DNA from: Streptomyces reniochalinae
GTDB taxonomy: Bacteria > Actinomycetota > Actinomycetes > Streptomycetales > Streptomycetaceae
NCBI RefSeq assembly: GCF_003323735.1
Contig: NZ_QOIM01000043.1
Span: 1-64,000 of the forward strand
Length of the DNA stretch: 64,000 nucleotides
Reading direction: 5' to 3'
Positions within the stretch are counted from its first letter, which is position 1. Every line of letters begins with the position of its first letter. Below the pieces are notes generated by a model. It had not been told where the DNA came from. It worked only from the letters and a program-made list of their open reading frames with translations, and made no database searches. Shown one piece after another: positions 62,178 through 64,000 of the stretch. Made by a program: the position numbers and the translations under genes.

Positions 62178-62852
62178 GTGGACGACGTTCTGCGGCGCGC
62201 CCCGCTCTTCGCGGCGCTCGATGAGGAGCAGGCCGCTGAGCTGCGCGCCTCCATGACGGAGACGACGCTGGCTCGCGGTGAGGCCCTCTTCCACGAGGGT
62301 GACCCGGGTGACCGCCTCTACGTGGTGACCGAGGGCAAGGTGAAGCTGCACCGCACCTCGCCCGACGGCCGGGAGAACATGCTCGCGGTTCTGGGCCCGG
62401 GCGAGCTGATCGGTGAGCTGTCCCTGTTCGACCCGGGTCCGCGTACGGCTACGGCCTCGGCGCTGACCGAGGTCAAGCTGCTGGGTCTGGGCCACGGCGA
62501 CCTACAGCCCTGGCTGAACGCCCGCCCCGAGGTGGCCTCGGCCCTGCTGCGGGCGATCGCCCGGCGGCTGCGGCGCACCAACGACTCCATGTCCGACCTG
62601 GTCTTCTCCGACGTTCCCGGGCGTGTGGCCAAGCAGCTGCTCGATCTGTCCCGGCGGTTCGGGGTGCAGTCCGAGGAGGGCATCCACGTCGTGCACGACC
62701 TCACGCAGGAGGAGCTGGCGCAGCTGGTGGGCGCCTCCCGCGAGACGGTCAACAAGGCGCTGGCCGACTTCGCGGGGCGCGGTTGGCTGCGGCTGGAGGC
62801 CCGTGCCGTGATCCTGCTGGACATCGAGCGGCTGGCCAAGCGCTCCCGCTGA
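62178..62852 (+). CDS. crp: cyclic-AMP receptor protein
   Basis: 224 residues from GTG 62178 (AAGGAGAG 8 nt upstream), matching S. coelicolor Crp in length. cNMP domain: ALDEEQAAELRASMTETTLARGEALFHEGDPGDRLYVVTEGKVKLHRTSPDGRENMLAVLGPGELIGELSLFDPGPRTATASAL, with the GELS and R-T-A-T phosphate-binding cassette. C-terminal winged helix: DLTQEELAQLVGASRETVNKALADF. Global regulator needed for germination and secondary metabolism in Streptomyces. Divergent from nth as in mycobacteria. Confidence 0.95.
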   Translation: MDDVLRRAPLFAALDEEQAAELRASMTETTLARGEALFHEGDPGDRLYVVTEGKVKLHRTSPDGRENMLAVLGPGELIGELSLFDPGPRTATASALTEVKLLGLGHGDLQPWLNARPEVASALLRAIARRLRRTNDSMSDLVFSDVPGRVAKQLLDLSRRFGVQSEEGIHVVHDLTQEELAQLVGASRETVNKALADFAGRGWLRLEARAVILLDIERLAKRSR

Positions 62853-62922
62853 CCCGCCTCCCTCACCATCGTGCACCTCACGCGCGTCCCGTGCGTTACC
62901 CAGGCCGTGCGCGTCAGTGCGT

Positions 62923-62962
62923 CGTGTAAGGGGCGTCCTCCATGGAGGACGCCCCTTACACG
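62923..62962. terminator. perfect 40-bp palindromic bidirectional terminator
   Basis: CGTGTAAGGGGCGTCCTC-CATG-GAGGACGCCCCTTACACG: 18-bp stem with a 4-nt loop, fully symmetric, between convergent crp and the MBL gene, 3 bp from the stop of the latter. Confidence 0.85.
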
Positions 62963-62965
62963 TGG

Positions 62966-63796
62966 TCACACCAGTCCGCGCTCCGCGAGGTAGTCGAGCT
63001 GTGCCCGTACGGACAGCTGCGCCGCGGGCCACAGCGACCTGTCGACGTCCGCGTAGACGTGGGCCACGACCTCGTCCGCGGTGCGGTGCCCTTCCTCGAC
63101 GGCGGTCTCCACCTGGGCGAGCCGTGTGGCGCGGTGGGCCAGGTAGTGGTCGAGGGCGCCCTGCGCGTCGGCGAGTACGGGGCCGTGCCCGGGCAGGACG
63201 TGGCTGACGCCGTCGTCGACCGTCAGGGAGCGCAGGGCGCGCAGGGAGTCGAGGTAGTCACCGAGCCTGCCGTCCGGGTGGGCGACGACGGTGGTGCCAC
63301 GTCCGAGCACCGTGTCGCCCGTCAGGACGGCGGCGTCGGCGGGCAGGTGGAAGGAGAGCGAGTCGGCGGTGTGTCCGGGAGTGGGCACGACGCGCAGTTC
63401 GAGGCCGCCCGTCGTGACGACGTCCCCGCCGGCCAGCCCCTCCTCGCCCAGGCGGAGCGCCGGATCGAGGGCGCGTACGGGCGTGCCCGTCAGCTCGGCG
63501 AAGCGCGCCGCGCCCTCCGCGTGATCCGGGTGGCCGTGGGTGAGCAGCGTGAGCGCCACCTGTCTGCCCTGCCGCTCGACGGTGGCGACGACGTCCCGCA
63601 GGTGCGTGTCGTCCAGCGGCCCCGGGTCGATGACGACGGCCAGGTCGGAGTCCGGCTCGGCCACGATCCAGGTGTTGGTGCCGTCGAGCGTCATGGGCGA
63701 GGGGTTGGGCGCCAGGACGCAGTACGCGCGGGGGCTCGCCCAGCCGGTGATGTCACCTGAGCGGGGCTGCCCCGGGAGTGCTGCGGCGTCGGTCAT
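62966..63796 (-). CDS. metallo-beta-lactamase-fold hydrolase
   Basis: 276 residues. Metal ligands: LTLLTHGHPDHAEGA (HxHxDH), PTPGHTADSLSF, LTGDTVLGRGTTVV and HVLPGHGP. This is the LACTB2/Rv3677c-like group, possibly an RNase or thioesterase. The ATG overlaps the stop of the upstream partial gene by 4 nt. Located beside crp as in mycobacteria. Confidence 0.85.
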   Translation of the reverse strand: MTDAAALPGQPRSGDITGWASPRAYCVLAPNPSPMTLDGTNTWIVAEPDSDLAVVIDPGPLDDTHLRDVVATVERQGRQVALTLLTHGHPDHAEGAARFAELTGTPVRALDPALRLGEEGLAGGDVVTTGGLELRVVPTPGHTADSLSFHLPADAAVLTGDTVLGRGTTVVAHPDGRLGDYLDSLRALRSLTVDDGVSHVLPGHGPVLADAQGALDHYLAHRATRLAQVETAVEEGHRTADEVVAHVYADVDRSLWPAAQLSVRAQLDYLAERGLV

Positions 63797-64000
63797 GCGG
63801 GATCGATCCTCTTGGTGAACTCGTCGTGTCCAGGCCAGCTGAGCACGATCTCCCCGCCCTCCAGGCGGGCCCGCGCGACCACCGGTGTCAGATCGCGCGC
63901 GGCGGATCCGGCCAGCGCGCCCGCCACACCCGTGTACGGCGCGAGCGCGCGCAGGGTGGCGATGGTGGGCGGCATCATCAGCAGGTCGCCTCTGTCGTAC
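63793..64000 (-). CDS. NUDIX-like protein, C-terminal part (truncated by window end)
   Basis: Open frame enters from beyond 64000 and reads YDRGDLLMMPPTIATLRALAPYTGVAGALAGSAARDLTPVVARARLEGGEIVLSWPGHDEFTKRIDPA. The LLMMPPTIATL segment is, from memory, the end of the NUDIX proteins that precede this MBL gene in Streptomyces. The catalytic box lies outside the window. Confidence 0.55.
   Translation of the reverse strand, partial: YDRGDLLMMPPTIATLRALAPYTGVAGALAGSAARDLTPVVARARLEGGEIVLSWPGHDEFTKRIDPA

Overview
The window is high-GC DNA from a Streptomyces-type actinomycete. Coding sequence is dense, GTG starts and 4-nt start/stop overlaps are frequent, and the chromosomal markers bldG, crp, hppA, a TTG-started topA and lipobox-bearing secreted proteins are typical of the genus. 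From about 20.1 kb to the end the gene order matches, from memory, the conserved block around SCO3540-SCO3573 of S. coelicolor. It is also partly preserved in Mycobacterium as the 'helicase/secretion neighborhood', where tad genes sit beside a DEAH helicase, followed by acs, ephE, marP, NUDIX, nth, crp and an MBL hydrolase.

Layout. 1-2640: IS debris, consisting of the 3' end of an IS110-type transposase and two truncated, inverted copies of an IS5-type element that flank a multi-pass membrane protein gene. 2684-20053: a 17.4-kb actinomycete integrative and conjugative element (AICE) inserted at the 3' end of tRNA-Thr(CGU), bounded by a 44-bp att direct repeat. Its left end holds a cargo module: a ScoMcrA-like HNH restriction enzyme and a ParB-like protein. 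Next is a control module of a GntR/KorSA-type repressor, a GNAT protein and four palindromic operators. The transfer operon follows: kilB/spd-like genes, a DUF4097-like protein, a PycTM-like membrane protein overlapping a GGDEF protein, a DUF2637-like spread protein, and the FtsK/TraB translocase. Small Zn-ribbon and membrane proteins come next, then a Prim-Pol plus ATPase replication module, a 14-copy iteron-like array, xis and int.

20.0-64 kb: chromosomal core. It contains tRNA-Thr, a Tap-like lipoprotein peptidase, holB, an MFS-thymidylate kinase fusion, topA, a TM2 protein, DUF2752, a methyltransferase, a lipoprotein, hppA, an anti-sigma factor/bldG pair and a YprA-type helicase. A 108-bp tandem repeat follows, then a tad cluster with cpaE, tadA, tadB, tadC, flp and two tadE genes. 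After it come a HAD phosphatase, a candidate 6S-like RNA, a degenerate Fic protein, a CooC-like ATPase, a deacetylase-like lipoprotein, acs with a leader ORF, nhaA, a holin-like protein, an EphE-like hydrolase, marP, NUDIX, nth, crp, an MBL hydrolase and a partial NUDIX-like gene.

The most novel-looking material is in the AICE. It carries a cyclic-nucleotide-type pair (predicted PycTM effector plus GGDEF synthase) embedded by overlapping starts in the conjugation operon. It also carries several unexplained cis elements: an iteron field, a CTAG palindrome cluster just after the translocase gene, a tRNA-like minihelix, and paired hairpins with an identical loop motif. All functional statements are made by reading the sequence; no database search was run.
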